From assembly GCA_026122225.1 (NCBI GenBank), contig JANEZZ010002239.1, positions 868,001 to 932,000 on the forward strand: 64,000 nt of DNA. Reading direction: 5' to 3'. How positions within the stretch are numbered: position 1 is the stretch's first letter; every line of letters begins with the position of its first letter. Shown one piece after another: positions 1 to 11,190 of this stretch. A model generated the notes under the pieces. It was not told where the DNA came from, made no database searches, and saw nothing but the letters and a program-made list of their open reading frames with translations. The DNA is from Heloderma charlesbogerti (Eukaryota; Chordata; Lepidosauria; Squamata; Helodermatidae). The position numbers were made by a program, and so were the translations under genes.

Positions 1-172
1 CAAAAGTAGAAGGGGACGGCAGAGGAGGAGATGGCTAGATAGCATCACCGATGCAATGAATATGAACTTGAGCACGCTCCAGAAGAGAGCGGAGGACAGG
101 AAGGTCTGGCATGCTATGGTCCATGGGGTCACGAAGAGTCAGGCACGACTTAACGACTGAACAACAACAAAT
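1..172 (+). mobile_element. BovB (RTE) LINE 3' end, truncated by window edge
   Basis: The sequence matches the last part of the complete BovB at 26290-26473 with few differences: gatggctagatagcatcacc, then gcatgctatggtccatgggg, then the terminal cgacttaacgactgaacaac followed by a short (CAA)n tail. The element reads left to right and its 5' part lies outside the window. Confidence 0.9.
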
Positions 173-2160
173 TCTATCTTTAGACAGCTTTTCTCTAGGA
201 GAAGTTCGAGAAATTTGAACCTCTCTTTTAAGTTTCAGTTTCACATCTGACATGGGAGCCTTAAACTGTGTCCCATATATTTTACCTTTGGTGAATTTAT
301 ACCAGATGAGCCAACTTTTCATAAACTTTATTTGAGTGCATTTTTATTATGTCTTAATGGATACACAAAATGCTATACATTACAATTAATAAGCCCGGCC
401 AGAAAAAAAGCAAGTCTCAAAAGGCACCTTGTAGATGCAGGCTATTATCAATCAGCATTTTAATGAACCATAATTACATCAGTTTATGGTTCCCATCAGG
501 TAAGGCCATAATTATAGGTGCAACCAAATAAACAGAAAATAATGAGCTGCTTCTTAGAGCTAATATTAATTGAACATCACTAACTTGGTAGGCCAAAACT
601 TCCCACCTGCAAGGTCATAACTATAACTGTACTAGTTAAAATCTAAGAGAAACTATCCAGTGTGCACTAGAAGAAAGTCAATTAACAGGGCAGAAACCAG
701 TTTAGGTGAGATAAAGCCACCCATTGTTGGTTCAGTTAAATTAACTCATTTTAGCACAGCCGGTATCTTTAGAACACATAATGGCTCATTATTTTTCCAC
801 TTAAAAAAAATCTGGTGACCAGCCACCCGGCTACTGCATGTTTACCTAGGGTTTTCTCTTTCGTTCAACTGTATCAGCTCAACGCATTTGCTTTTCCCTG
901 CTAGATCTAACAGACCTGAAGAATAGCAGGGCCAGCATAGGTAGCCTAGTACTATGTAGAGGGATGCTGTGCTTCTTCCACTGCTATTTAGTGCTAAAAT
1001 ATTGAACAAGCAGTCCTATGTGGACATGGACTTAAGGGCATTATGAGGAACCAATTCAGATACCTTCTTCCCAGCTGAAATTAGAAGGGGACATGGAAAC
1101 ACACACACACACACACGTATAAGACCTGTTGCCACCATCAAGTAAAGGGTGGGGGAGAGAATGGGGAGGGAGAACAATTAGATGGCAGGGAAGTAATGGG
1201 TTGGTCCCCTTTTCTTTCTTTTAAAGAATCTTTTTACAGAAGTTGTCGGGCTGCTTAGCACACCAGATGACTTCTTCAAAAAACACTTTTTTTCCTGCCA
1301 CCTGGTGGCGGCGGGGGGGGGGGGGAGACAACAAGTGACCAGAGGAGGTGAGGGAAAGTGAAGCACGGGAGTGCTCAGAATGGTGGTGGTGGTGATGTCC
1401 CAGAGGTCATTTTGACCAGGACCCCCGCAACCCTGGCTGTGCCACTGACTATAGCAAGTTAAGCAGAGATGGCCTAGAAATGAGGATATTCTAGCTAACT
1501 ATTTTTATTTATACCTTGCTTTAACTGTACAATGATACCAAGTTTCTTACTACATTAAGGATAGTGGGTAGTAGCCAGTGGGGCAGACCACTAATGTAAA
1601 CTACATTGCACTAGCATAAACTACTCTGCTGCAAAGCCAATAGCCTTACCTTGCACACTAGCTACCGCTATCAGCATTGTGCTAGAGCAGTTTACACTAG
1701 CACAGTGTAACTGAGGCTAGAGCTTGCAGCCTGTTGGATACAGCCTTCTGTGTCCCAAACTTGCCTCTGGTGGCTAATTAGGCCTGTTGCTGTGCAAAGT
1801 CAGACTCATACCATGTACATTCACACAAACCACAAAGCAAACAGAGGAAATATGGGGCAGGACAGAAGGTTCATGTATCTGATCCAGGCTTTTCACCCAA
1901 ACTATCCATCACCCACTAACAATCTTGGCATGCAATGTTTGCATGCTGTCTTACTTAACATGACACAAATTCTAGGGACAGTTTTAAAAGTGTGAAATAA
2001 GTTACACTTTCCTCGCAATATACTTGTTCTCCAGTGTGAAAGAAGAAAAAAATAAAATAATAATATCACTGATGCTTAGCTCAGTTCCATTTCTGCTAAA
2101 TATTGATGGCCTTATGAGTTCAATAGGGGCTATATATTGTTAATGGACAAAACAGGAGAG
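173..2160. other. Intronic sequence without recognised gene
   Basis: AT-rich non-coding DNA. It has a short (CA)n run at 1100-1117, a G-run near 1312-1325, and an imperfect hairpin of ctagca/tgctag-type units at about 1590-1740 that resembles the hairpin-rich stretch at 21265-21535. I see no open frame with recognisable protein similarity. Confidence 0.5.
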
Positions 2161-2163
2161 TGG

Positions 2164-2405
2164 GTGTAGAACAGTGGCTACGAGACTACAAATCAGGAAG
2201 TCCCTGGTTTGAATCTTGTCTCTGCCATGAACTCACTAGGTGGCCTTAGGGAAGGCATTTTCTCTCAGCCCTTCTCTCTGTAATATGGGAGATAATAATA
2301 CAGACATACCTTACAAGATGCTTCTATGGATTACAACTAAATTATGCATGTGAAATGCTGTGAGCACTTGAAAGCACTATGAAAAAGTATTAGGTATTAT
2401 TATTA
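2164..2405 (+). mobile_element. MIR-like tRNA-derived SINE
   Basis: The order of motifs follows MIR: agtggctacgagactacaaa near the start, a B-box-like ggtttgaatc, tctctgccatgaactcacta, then a ggccttaggg-like core, ctctctgtaatatgggagat, aataataata, and a 3' part ending taggtattattattaag. It is diverged, as expected of an old amniote SINE. Confidence 0.75.
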
Positions 2406-2724
2406 AGGTCAATCAGCGGTTCCACCACAGGTCATTCTTAACCATGCGTTCCTTATGCATATTGTTACAGTAACAGTGGTTCTACCACAGAATCACCTCT
2501 TAGATCATCCCAGGGCTATAGTAGTGAAGCTGGTGTTGTATGATACCGGTCTCACTCATACACCTTGATAAAATCCAACTTTGGTTTTTGTTTTTGTTTT
2601 TTAGATCATGGTACAGTATAGAGAACAAAGTGGACCAAAGGCTTTTGTACCACAACGAAAGCTTCAAATAGATCCAACTGGGTTTCTGAACATATATTAG
2701 TTCCTAATATGCAATACTATACAT

Positions 2725-2803
2725 GTCTACTCAGAAGTAATCTCTGTTGAGTTCCATAGGATGTATTCCCAATAAGTGTGTATAGGATTGCAGCCTATGT
2801 TTT
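2725..2803 (+). repeat. Interspersed repeat fragment (ACTCAGAAGTAA ... AGGATTGCAGCC type)
   Basis: Contains ctactcagaagtaatctctg, ttgagttccataggatgtat and ataggattgcagcctatg. This string of motifs recurs widely in squamate genomes in my recollection. A piece of the same repeat (tttactcagaagtaag) is seen at about 16956-16971. The exact family is not certain. Confidence 0.45.
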
Positions 2804-3550
2804 TGTTCTCTGACAATGAGAGTTAGAAATGAGTTCTTCTTTTATATATCCCCCCCCCGCCCCAATAAATAAAAGAAAAGAAAAATTGAGGTTCTTTGAA
2901 TTCTGCATCTATACCAGAATCTCTGGCAGATATATAGATCTGCAAGGCACTATTATTATTAGGAACTCATATATTTCTAGACCAACATACTTATGGCGTG
3001 ACACTTCATTCAGAAAAGTCAGGATTAACACATTATAGAACGGACTAAATTTCCTCTTTTGTTTGTGGAATAAAGAAAGAAAAAAAGGGATGACCTTAAA
3101 AATGATATAGAAATAATGGTTAAAATGCAATAAAGTGGTAGAAAACCCAGCTGAGTGATTACCCTCATAGTTCATTTAATGACACTGAGGATATTAGTTT
3201 GGTGATATTACACATATAACAGGACAGGAACTGAAGACTAGTACAGCCAAGGAAAACATGGATACCCCTCAACACTACACATAGTCTTTATGATTGGTTT
3301 ATAAGGACAAGAGAGTCTTCATTGACAGGGAAGTTGGAAAACGCTCTTATTGACTTTGGCATAACAAGCAGAAATCCTGATCTTTCAAGCTGCTATGCAT
3401 TGGAGAGAAGTTTCTTTATAATTAGACGCTGGCCCATACAGGAGCATTGAACTGAAATTCATCAAAGCCTTGTCTCAGGAGTAATAGAAAGCATAGAACA
3501 TTATTATGTATGAAAGGGTTACAGAGATATTGTAAATGTTATTGCCCCAT

Positions 3551-3574
3551 TGATTGATTGATTGATTGATTGCT
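3551..3574. repeat. (TTGA)n microsatellite
   Basis: About six tandem copies of the tetranucleotide ttga/attg. Confidence 0.9.
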
Positions 3575-3807
3575 CAAAGGAGAAAAAAAAATTACATTTG
3601 CCATTGCAATAGATAGCATTTTGAAGAAAGCCAAAGGCTTTTATTAAATTCTTCATAGCTCTTGTTCATCATATTCATCATGCGCTCATTGCATGTATGG
3701 GGTGAGGGTAGCAGGATTGTACCCTACCCCTGATATATTCAGCCAAAGGTCTGAACAGAGCCTGTATGAATAATCTGGGGAGGCTGCCTTTTGCAAAAGA
3801 AGACTAT

Positions 3808-4112
3808 GGATAGGGTCCAACAGTGCCCTACCATTGGTGGCCAACACCGCTGATCACGGTGCTGATCATGGCCAAACCTGGTGGTGGCGGTGGTGATGTA
3901 GTGCTTCCTGGGGCAAGCTGCCAAATGACTGGAAACACCAGTTTCTGGAAGGTGGAATCTGCCCCTTCCAGAAACTTGAGTTTCTGGTCATTTGGGGGCT
4001 TGCTCCAGGAAGCGCTACATTGCTGCTGCCAGCAGGGTCAGCCACACACACACCAGGAATCGGTGGTGCTGGCTGCCAGTGATAGGGCACCATTGGATAC
4101 TACCCTATGTAC
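3808..4112. repeat. Long imperfect palindrome (foldback/MITE-like)
   Basis: The left half (atagggtccaacagtgccct ... agtgcttcctggggcaagct ... tttctggaagg) is the reverse complement of the right half (ccttccagaaac ... agcgctacattgctgctgcc ... agggcaccattggatac). Arms are about 145 bases and the centre is near 3960. The outer ends read TAGGGT and ACCCTA, reminiscent of hAT termini, but I could not identify a convincing 8-bp target duplication. Confidence 0.65.
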
Positions 4113-4117
4113 AGAAG

Positions 4118-4262
4118 AAACCCAATTGGTTGGATTCAGATTTAGTCATACTTAGAGCAGACCCATTTGAAATCAAAGCAATCTTAGTCATGACTAACTT
4201 AAACCCCACTCATTTCAGTGGACCTACTCTAAGCATGACTAAATCTTCATCCAACCCAATGC
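4118..4262. repeat. Palindromic MITE-like repeat
   Basis: The left arm (ttggttggattcagatttag, tcatacttagagcagaccca) pairs with the right arm (tggacctactctaagcatga, ctaaatcttcatccaaccca) over about 50 bases, with a short unique centre around tagtcatgactaac. A related but more diverged copy lies near 44545-44690. Confidence 0.65.
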
Positions 4263-4834
4263 ATTTGAGCATGTGTAAGTGTATGACTAAAGGGATGGGC
4301 TCAGTAGCAGAGACAGAATTTGACACATAGACTAGATGTAATGCTTTTCAAGACTGGCCTGTGGATAATGAGTCCAACTAGACTTCCAGATGAAATACTG
4401 AAAATTTGAAATAAGATCTGATGTTCTCCCTCTCCCATACCCCTTTGACTTTTGTGGGATCTGGGTATCACTTCTGTATCTAAAATGTTACTATCTCCTC
4501 TTGAGTCCAAGAGATCATCAGGGCTAAGCACACTAGTAAAAAATAATAATAATAATACACGATTTTCTATTGGACATTCCTCCTCCAGCTTATGCTTTTT
4601 AACAGCTGGAATGGTGCTTCTCTTTCTTTTACCAAGGGAAGGAGCAGAATTTAACCAACTATAACGGGCCCACTCAACTTGTATAGTCTACCTTTCTATA
4701 GTATGCAAATTCCTTCTGTTCCTTTTTAAGGGCATTGATTCTCAGAGCAATAGTGATGGACAGGCCCGATCTCATTTTGAAGAGACTACGGATGTCATGA
4801 ACATCCTAATGCAAGTCTGTGGCAAAGACAAGCT

Positions 4835-5060
4835 TCAGTGCTAGCCTATGTTATCCTAACTATGGCTTTATGTGCAGTCCCACACATTTTTGTTAAAGTA
4901 TACACAACGCCTGTCCACAGTTATCCATGCGCTGGCAATGTTTTATGGTGGGATTTTATTCTACTCTGCTGTGATCTGCTTTTATTGTTTTACCTTATAA
5001 GCCACTCTGAGATCTTAAGCTGAACCACAACGAATAAGTACTTTAAATAAAAAGAAATAA
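4835..5060 (+). repeat. Possible LINE (L2/CR1-type) 3' end
   Basis: The stretch ends with taagccactctgagatctta followed by an A-rich (aataaa)n-like tail. This resembles the better LINE 3' ends at 13700-13850 and 28790-28912. The match is short, so the call is tentative. Confidence 0.4.
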
Positions 5061-5348
5061 AAGGACCTATTCTTTCAGACACTTTCCTTTAATCTTGGGG
5101 CCAGTACTTTTCTCTCTCAGCACTGTACTTCTGTTAAACATACCTCTGTCTCCATGTAATGGAAAGAGGCAGGGAAAATCCTTGCTGTATGAGAATAGCT
5201 TTGTTGAGGGAGAATTGTTTTTGTTTTGTTTTTAATGCAGTACGCATGTGCTCAAGTATTGGAAAGGGTGAATGCACAGCATGTGAAGGTGAAAAGGAGA
5301 AAAACAGTAGGGAGTTGATGGGCCATTCAAAATTGTGTGTGTACTGTG

Positions 5349-6103
5349 TAGGGATGGTGGAGAATTCCACCACAGATCTCAGTGAGGCCGAATGCCAGTG
5401 CATTCGGCCACCTGAAATCTGTGGCGGAACGAATCCCCCCCGCCCCACTACCCTGCGAAAGGCGCGTGAAACGGAGCACCTACCTTCACGATTTTTCACC
5501 GTGATAGGCTACATAAATACTTACATAGCCTATCACGGCTAACGCAGGGACGCCATTTGCATCCCTGTGGAGGCCATGATAGGCTACGTAAATATTTACG
5601 TAGCCTATCACGGGAAAAAAAAGGGAACACAAATGGCGGCCACTGTAGCTGCCATTTGTGTTCCCTCTTATTTGCTGTGATAGGCTACGCAAATATTTAT
5701 GTAGCCTATCACAGCAAAAAAAGGGAACGCAAATGGTGGCCGCCGTAGCCGCCGTAAATATTTACGTAGCCTATCACGGCAAAAAAAGGGAACGCAAATG
5801 GTGGCTGCCATAGCCGCCATTTGCATTCCCTTTTTTTGCCGCGATAGGCTACGTCAATATTTACGTAGCCTATCACAACAAAAAAAAGGGACGCAAATGG
5901 CAGCAGCTACGGCAGCTGCCATTTGCATTCCTGCGCAGCCCAGCAGCGGCCAGATGTCACTGCGGGCAGCCCTGGCCGGCGGCTCCGTGGAGTTGCTGTG
6001 GAATGGAGCTGGCCGGTGAGGATTTCGGGGGGAGGGTCGGAGTGCCTCCCCCCCACTGTGGATGTCACGAAACGAAACAGGTAAGTCATTTCGTACATCC
6101 CTA
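5349..6103 (+). mobile_element. Foldback hAT-like element, copy A (5 palindrome modules)
   Basis: Starts TAGGGATGG and ends CGTACATCCCTA. It is flanked by a perfect 8-bp target duplication, gtactgtg, at 5341-5348 and 6104-6111. The left arm is itself a hairpin (ccgaatgc/gcattcgg inside ccacagat/atctgtgg). The interior chains about five palindromes built on gataggctacgtaaa and tttacgtagcctatc (near 5499, 5577, 5678, 5841, with a half-copy at 5750), alternating with gcaaatggcggc-type stems. GTAAGT occurs at 6081 on the plus strand and a GTAGGT-type donor match at about 5479-5484 on the minus strand, both pointing outward. There is no transposase reading frame, so it is non-autonomous. hAT membership is inferred from the duplication length and termini. 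Confidence 0.88.
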
Positions 6104-6369
6104 GTACTGTGTAGATATGTCTGTTGGGGTGGTTGTGTATGTGTAATTGTGATGGATAAGGCAGTTATGACATGACCACTGTCCCAAAAGTGTCCCTGGT
6201 GACACTCGCAACACTTCCATCCTCACAGAAAAACATGTGAGAGTTACCTGGGCTGGAGAAGGAATGGCTATTTCCTAGCAACTGCATTTCATGTTTTGGG
6301 TGTAGGGAAACAATGACCTGGTTTGCACAATCACTGGAGCCCACTGTGGCTTAAATAAGCCATGGTGGC

Positions 6370-6440
6370 TTTATTTATTTATTTCATCACCGCCCAATAG
6401 CCGAAGCTATTGCAGCCCCCACGGGTGCCAAGTTGCTGAC
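6370..6440 (-). repeat. LINE 3'-end fragment (minus strand)
   Basis: tttatttatttatttcatca followed by ccgcccaatagccgaagcta is the reverse complement of a LINE 3' end like the longer copy at 55873-56350. Only about 70 bases are recognisable. Confidence 0.4.
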
Positions 6441-6749
6441 TCAAGTCCCTCCCCCCATCATCTTCTCATGTTGTCCAAACCTGGGAAAGGTGGCTTGTTG
6501 GGGTGGTTAACAAACAACCCCACAACCCTACAACTGGCCATGGATTCTGGGTGATTTGTTAACCACCCCCAACAGGCCATCCTTGCCAGGTTCCGATGAC
6601 ACGAGAAGCTATGCCTGGAGAATGTAATTATGTAAATCAGGCAGGCACACAACAGGCACACACAGGGTGATTAACATGCCACCATGGCTTATTAACCACC
6701 CTTGTGTCTTACAGACCATGGAAATAGCTGCCGGTGGCATCCCCCCTCC

Positions 6750-7079
6750 CCGCTTTATTACATTTTTATCTCACCCTTCCTCATAGAATAGTAGGGTTGG
6801 AAGGGGCCTCTATAAGACCATTGAGTCCAACCCCCTGCTCAATGCAGGAATCTAAGTTAAAGCATCCCTGACAAATGGCTGTCCAGCTGTCCAACTCCTC
6901 AAAAGAGTTCAGGGTGACATAGATGGTTTACCTACCAGCACCACCATTTTATCCTCCCAACAACCTGTTAGGTACATTACATTAGACATTGTTCCATGGT
7001 CAGCTGTGCAGGGCTCAAATCCAGATAACCCCAAGTCTAAAACCAAGACTCTGGCCACTATACCACACATAGCTACACA
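6750..7079 (-). mobile_element. tRNA-derived SINE (minus), interrupted by a CR1 fragment
   Basis: Read on the minus strand, the right part (7079 downward) begins with a tRNA-like head: tgtggtatagtggccagagt, then the B-box-like ggatttgagccc. It continues with aacaggttgttgggaggata (about 6966-6947) and, left of the insertion, ends gaagggtgagataaaaatgt. The CR1 piece at 6783-6899 splits the SINE near its 3' end. Confidence 0.65.
6783..6899 (-). mobile_element. CR1 LINE 3' end fragment (minus strand)
   Basis: catagaatagtagggttgga, aggggcctctataagaccat and tgagtccaaccccctgctca are the reverse complement of the CR1 3' end seen on the plus strand at 42050-42130 (ggactcgatggtcttatagg, ccccttccaaccctactatt). 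It is inserted in the SINE around it. Confidence 0.85.
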
Positions 7080-7129
7080 ATTTGGTTTGGAAAAGGACAG
7101 TGCTTAGAAAAGCCAAAATACCCCATAAT

Positions 7130-7743
7130 TAGGTATGGCGGAGAATTCCGCTACAGGCTACAATGAGGCTGGATTCTTTAGAATCCGGCCCCCCAGAGTC
7201 CATGGTGGAATGAAACACTTACCTCTGCCTCGCCGTGGAATCCTCTTCGGCCGGATCCTCTGGCTCCGGATTGCCAGCGATATGGCCGCCATGCCATATC
7301 GCTGGCTGAAGGGGACTGACTGGATGCAAATGGTGTCCCGGATGTCATTTGTGAGTGTAAAGGTCTTAGTTTAAGGTAAATGCAGCTGTAAATGCATCCT
7401 GGATGCCATTTGCGGCCCTGTTTTTTCATGCGATAGGCTACACAAATATTTGTGTAGCCTATCGCGTGAATGAAAAGCATGGACTTAAATGGCGGCCATT
7501 TGTGGCCATAAAGGTCTTAGTTTAAGCTAAATGCAGCCAATGCAGCTAAATGCAGTTAAGTCCCCTTCAGCCAGTGATACGGCATGGCGGCCGTATTGCT
7601 GGCGCTTTAGACCCTGCTGGCGGCTCCGCGGAATCGCCGCAGTGTGGAGCCAGCCAAAGAGGATTCCGGAGGATGGACGAGTTGCCTCTCCCCTATGGGT
7701 GGATTCCCCACGGACCAGCAGGTAGGGAATCCACCCATCCCTA
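7130..7743 (+). mobile_element. Foldback hAT-like element, copy B (1 central palindrome)
   Basis: Starts TAGGTATGG, ends CCATCCCTA, and has a perfect 8-bp duplication cccataat at 7122-7129 and 7744-7751. The left-arm hairpin is present in diverged form (ggattcttta/gaatccgg). A single central palindrome, gcgataggctacacaaa with its mirror, lies at 7428-7467. Much of the interior is mirrored around it: ggtcttagtttaagg at about 7361 and ggtcttagtttaagc at about 7511 are a direct repeat, while ccagcgatatggcc (about 7274) and ggccgtattgctgg (about 7589) are inverted. An outward ACTTACCT match is at 7217-7222; the right-end donor is the weaker GTAGGG at 7722. Confidence 0.85.
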
Positions 7744-8034
7744 CCCATAATCATGTATATACTGTACCCTAATGTCTGCTAAAACAAAAGCCTATGATTG
7801 TTGCTGTCTGTTGTTATTTCTCTCCGGACCTATCAGCAGAAGACCTTGAGCTCATATGCTCCCTCAGCTTTCTGGCTCCTTTTATCAACCATAGGGAGAA
7901 CTGAGCAACCAAACGAATAGTTCTTGGAACATGGGAACTTCCATGGGAGATTAAACCATTGAGGCCCACTCATGATCCTTCCCTGGGAACAATCCTGGAG
8001 GAATGGGGGGAACGAAGTCTGAACATGTGGTTTA

Positions 8035-8260
8035 CACCACCACCACAAACATGGTTGAATACATAAGGATTCAAACCCAGATGCTGAAGAGCTAAACTCT
8101 CAAAGCCCTGGGCTTGGATGGACAATCTGTTATTTTTGGTTTCTCCCACAGTCAAGTGTTTTGAATTTCAGGTTCTTTTTGTCCTGATTATGGAGAGCTT
8201 TACAAATTTTGGTGAATTGTAATCAAAACTGAAATGAAATTGAATTCTCACCCATCCCTA
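8035..8260 (+). repeat. Unnamed interspersed repeat, related to 14340-14570
   Basis: Shares ordered motifs with 14340-14570: ccacaaacatgg, ttgaatac versus ctgaatac, aaacccag, aagagcta, ctcaaa, tggatggacaa versus tggacgacaa, then ttttggt near the end and a final ttctcacccatcccta versus a diverged counterpart. The end resembles an hAT terminus, but the other end was not defined. Confidence 0.5.
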
Positions 8261-8268
8261 CTTGCTGC

Positions 8269-9094
8269 TAGGGATGGATGAAAGTCACTTACCTGATCCC
8301 GAAGCTTGCTTCGCGGTGGTGGGGAGGCGCCTCGTCCCTCCCTGCCGAAATTCTGGCCGGGGGGGAGGCGCCTCGTCCCTCCGGCCGCAAAACCTCTCCT
8401 GCCGGGACGCAAATGGCGGCGGCCGTAGCCGCTGCCGTTTGCATCCCTGCAGTCAGCCGTGATAGGCTACGTAAATGTTTACGTAGCCTATCACGGCTGA
8501 CTTTGAAAAAAAAAACCGCGTATGCAGATGGGCGCCGCCATTTGCATTCCTTATTTGGGCACGTGTAGTCTATGAAAACATTTATGTAGACTACGGCGAA
8601 AATAAGGGCAACGCTATTTGCGTTGCCCTTATTTTCGCCGTAGTCTACATAAATGTTTACGTAGACTACACGTGCCAAAATAAGGAATGCTAATGGCGGC
8701 GCCCATAGGCGCTGCTATTTGCATACGCGCGTTTTTTTTCAAAGTCAGCTGTGATAGGCTACATAAACATTTACGTAGCCTATCACAGTGTTTTTTTTAA
8801 AATCTAGCCGTGATAGGCTACGTAAATCTTTATGTAGCCTATCACGTTTGTTTTTGTTTTGTTTTTTTTACTTGGAAATGGTGGTGGTGGCAGCCGGTCG
8901 GAAGACCGGCCGCTGCAGCCGCTGCCACCACCGAACTGCCGCTGGAGCTGCCGCCGCCGCCAGGGACATTTGAGCAAGGTAAGTCCCGTCCCGGGGGGGC
9001 GGGGGGCAGACCGTTTCTCCACCAATTTCGGGGGGCCGAATGCGCTGGCATTTGGCCTCCTCGAGATTTGTGGAGAAATTCTCTGACATCCCTA
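8269..9094 (-). mobile_element. Foldback hAT-like element, copy C (inverted; giant nested palindrome)
   Basis: Orientation is reversed: it begins with the right arm (TAGGGATGGATGAAAGTCAC) and ends with the left-arm hairpin (ctctgacatcccta). Ttgctgc flanks both sides, but the left copy abuts the element (8262-8268) and the right copy is four bases away, so the duplication is imperfect. The interior 8451-8786 is one large palindrome with arms of about 165 bases centred near 8619, itself made of smaller palindromes. The one at 8451-8502 has perfect 25-base arms. A second module type, gtagtctacgtaaa-like, occurs at about 8560 and 8637. Outward donor matches: ACTTAC at 8287-8292 and GTAAGT at 8979-8984. 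Confidence 0.82.
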
Positions 9095-10654
9095 CAAGTT
9101 GCTGCAGCTTTCAGGACTCTGGATGTGGACCACACCAGCATTAGGCTAGAGGCCATGGGACCACCACAACACACTGCAGCAATGAGGCAGGAAAGGTTGG
9201 ATTTATTGTATGATTCCCTTCCATAGAACCATTAAGGAAAGGGGAAAAAAGCTTCTTTATGAGGTGGGTATGATGAATACCCCCTGGATTTTCTTTTTCA
9301 CCAGAGAGATTCATATGAAGCCGGCTGGCTTTTAGGCACCTCAGACCCCCCTTGGGGAACTTCTGAAGCAATAACTATTAATATGTTACTTGCCATTTGT
9401 CTGATGCAATTCCTTGCTCCACATCCATCTTTGGAGAACTGACTTTCATTAACACTTCAAAAATAATTTAAGGTTTTCGCTGTGAAGGTTAGAAACTTTT
9501 CACAGCTCAGAGCTAATAGCTCTGCTGTTTATATGCTATAATGTCTTGATAACCTTTTCAAACCCACAGTGGCCAGCAGCTGGGACCTGTTCTTGCAATT
9601 TTTGTTCCCGGAAAGTAACACCAGAAATGCTGTGACTTTCTGCCCCTCAAATGGGCGTTTCTTCTCTTCAGGCTTTTCTTTCATATTCACGTTAACAGAA
9701 AGGCATCACCTTTTCTCGTGTACTGAAAGGCAACCAAGCCTGTCTTTTGAACTAGTCCAACTGAATCATGGAAAACCCAGCTACAAATCAGAGCAATAAT
9801 TCTAGTGAAGAGCTGGGGACGGGGAGTGAAGAGAAACATCTTAGGGCCTCTCCCCCAAATGCAGATAATTTTTGATATATAGAGAGGTAAAGAGATAGAG
9901 ATGCTATAGCTATAGCTATAGATGAATCTTGCAGTCTATAATCTTAGATCTATGTATCTGGCTACTATTGGAAGTGCCCCCTCCCCCAAGTGCAAGCCCG
10001 AAGAAGACAAGGAAGCCCCACAGTCCAATGATTGATTTGATATGTACCTTCGCTTGCTCTATTCCTGTATTTTACAACAAGCTTTATATCCCATTTCTTA
10101 CATGCAGAAATATATTTTCAGTACATTGTGGGCCAGACATAAGTCAAAGTTCTGTTTTCTTTATGCCCCAAAAGTCACTTAACTGTTTGGGGATAACTAC
10201 TTGACTTTGCCTTTCTAGTTCTCATGTTCTCTGGCTTCAGTCCCCTCTCTGACTCAGAGGAGGACTCAGAGGCTTCATTCAGTGAGCCATTATCTGCTAC
10301 TTTCCAGGCCAGAGGATGCAGTTTTACCAGATTCCACAGATTCATAGGGTATCCTTCCTGTGCAGGCCTCGCTGTCTCCAAGCTGTAGGATTCAGCAGCT
10401 ACAGAATAGGGTAGTAGCCCTTTAAGAAACACAGAAGCTCCTTAGAGGGACCTGGATTAACAGCAAGTGCAAGCCAGCCAGATTGCATAAGATCTCAGAA
10501 GGCCTCTGCCTGTTGCTGAGACAACTACTCTTTGTGGGTTAATTTCAGGCTCGGCCAGCATTGCCTATTTCAGGCTCAGGCTCAGCCTTACCTATTGGGA
10601 ACCTATGTTGCCTAACCTGATCTTGCCTTACCAGATGATACCTTGCCTCCTTGG
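9095..10654. other. Non-coding stretch, no gene recognised
   Basis: Includes a short (TATAGC)n-like run at about 9905-9920. I see nothing else identifiable. A moderately GC-rich part at about 10200-10650 could be an old LTR or other repeat, but I could not support that. Confidence 0.4.
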
Positions 10655-11182
10655 TAGGGATGTCAGAGAATTCCGCCACAGACCCCCGGAGTCCGTGGCG
10701 GAACGGCCTCCCCCGCTCGCCACCCCCTGGAATCCCCCCGGGATGGACCTACCTGGTGGCGGATGCGGTGGTGGCGGATGAGGTGGTGGCGGATGGAGTG
10801 GCGGTGGCAGCGGCTACAGCCGCTGCTGGGCTGCTGTGGCCGCAAGTAGCGGCTGCCATTTTCATCCCTACGTTTGCCCATGATAGGCTACGTATATATT
10901 TACGTAGCCTATCACGGCTAAAGCAGGGATGCAAATGGCGTCCCCTACGCAGGACGCCATTTGCGTCCGCAGCAGCCCGGCAGTGGGTAGAGGCCCTGCT
11001 GTGGATTGGCCTGGCCGGCAGCTCTGCGGACTGGCTGCAGAGCAGAGCCAGCCAGGCAGGATTCCAGGGGGAAGGAACGGATCACCTCCCCCCCGTTGAG
11101 GATTCCGGAGGGAGGAACGGATCGCCTCCCCCTACCTGCAGACCCCAGTGGAACCAGGTAAGTGGGGTTTCGTACACCCCTA
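10655..11182 (+). mobile_element. Foldback hAT-like element, copy D (1 palindrome)
   Basis: Starts TAGGGATGTCAGAGAATTCC and ends TTTCGTACACCCCTA, with a perfect 8-bp duplication ctccttgg at 10647-10654 and 11183-11190. The left arm lacks the inner ccgaatgc hairpin. One palindrome lies at 10878-10919, flanked by cgccattt-type stems. The left interior has an unusual run of ggtggcggatg repeats (about 10752-10800). Outward donor matches: a GTAGGT type on the minus strand at about 10749 and GTAAGT at 11158-11163. Confidence 0.88.
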
Positions 11183-11190
11183 CTCCTTGG

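Noticed and set aside
10175..10432. Ser/Glu-rich frame near 10.2-10.4 kb as a retroviral or LTR gag remnant
   Set aside because: No pol, primer-binding site or LTR pair could be identified nearby; the composition alone is not enough.
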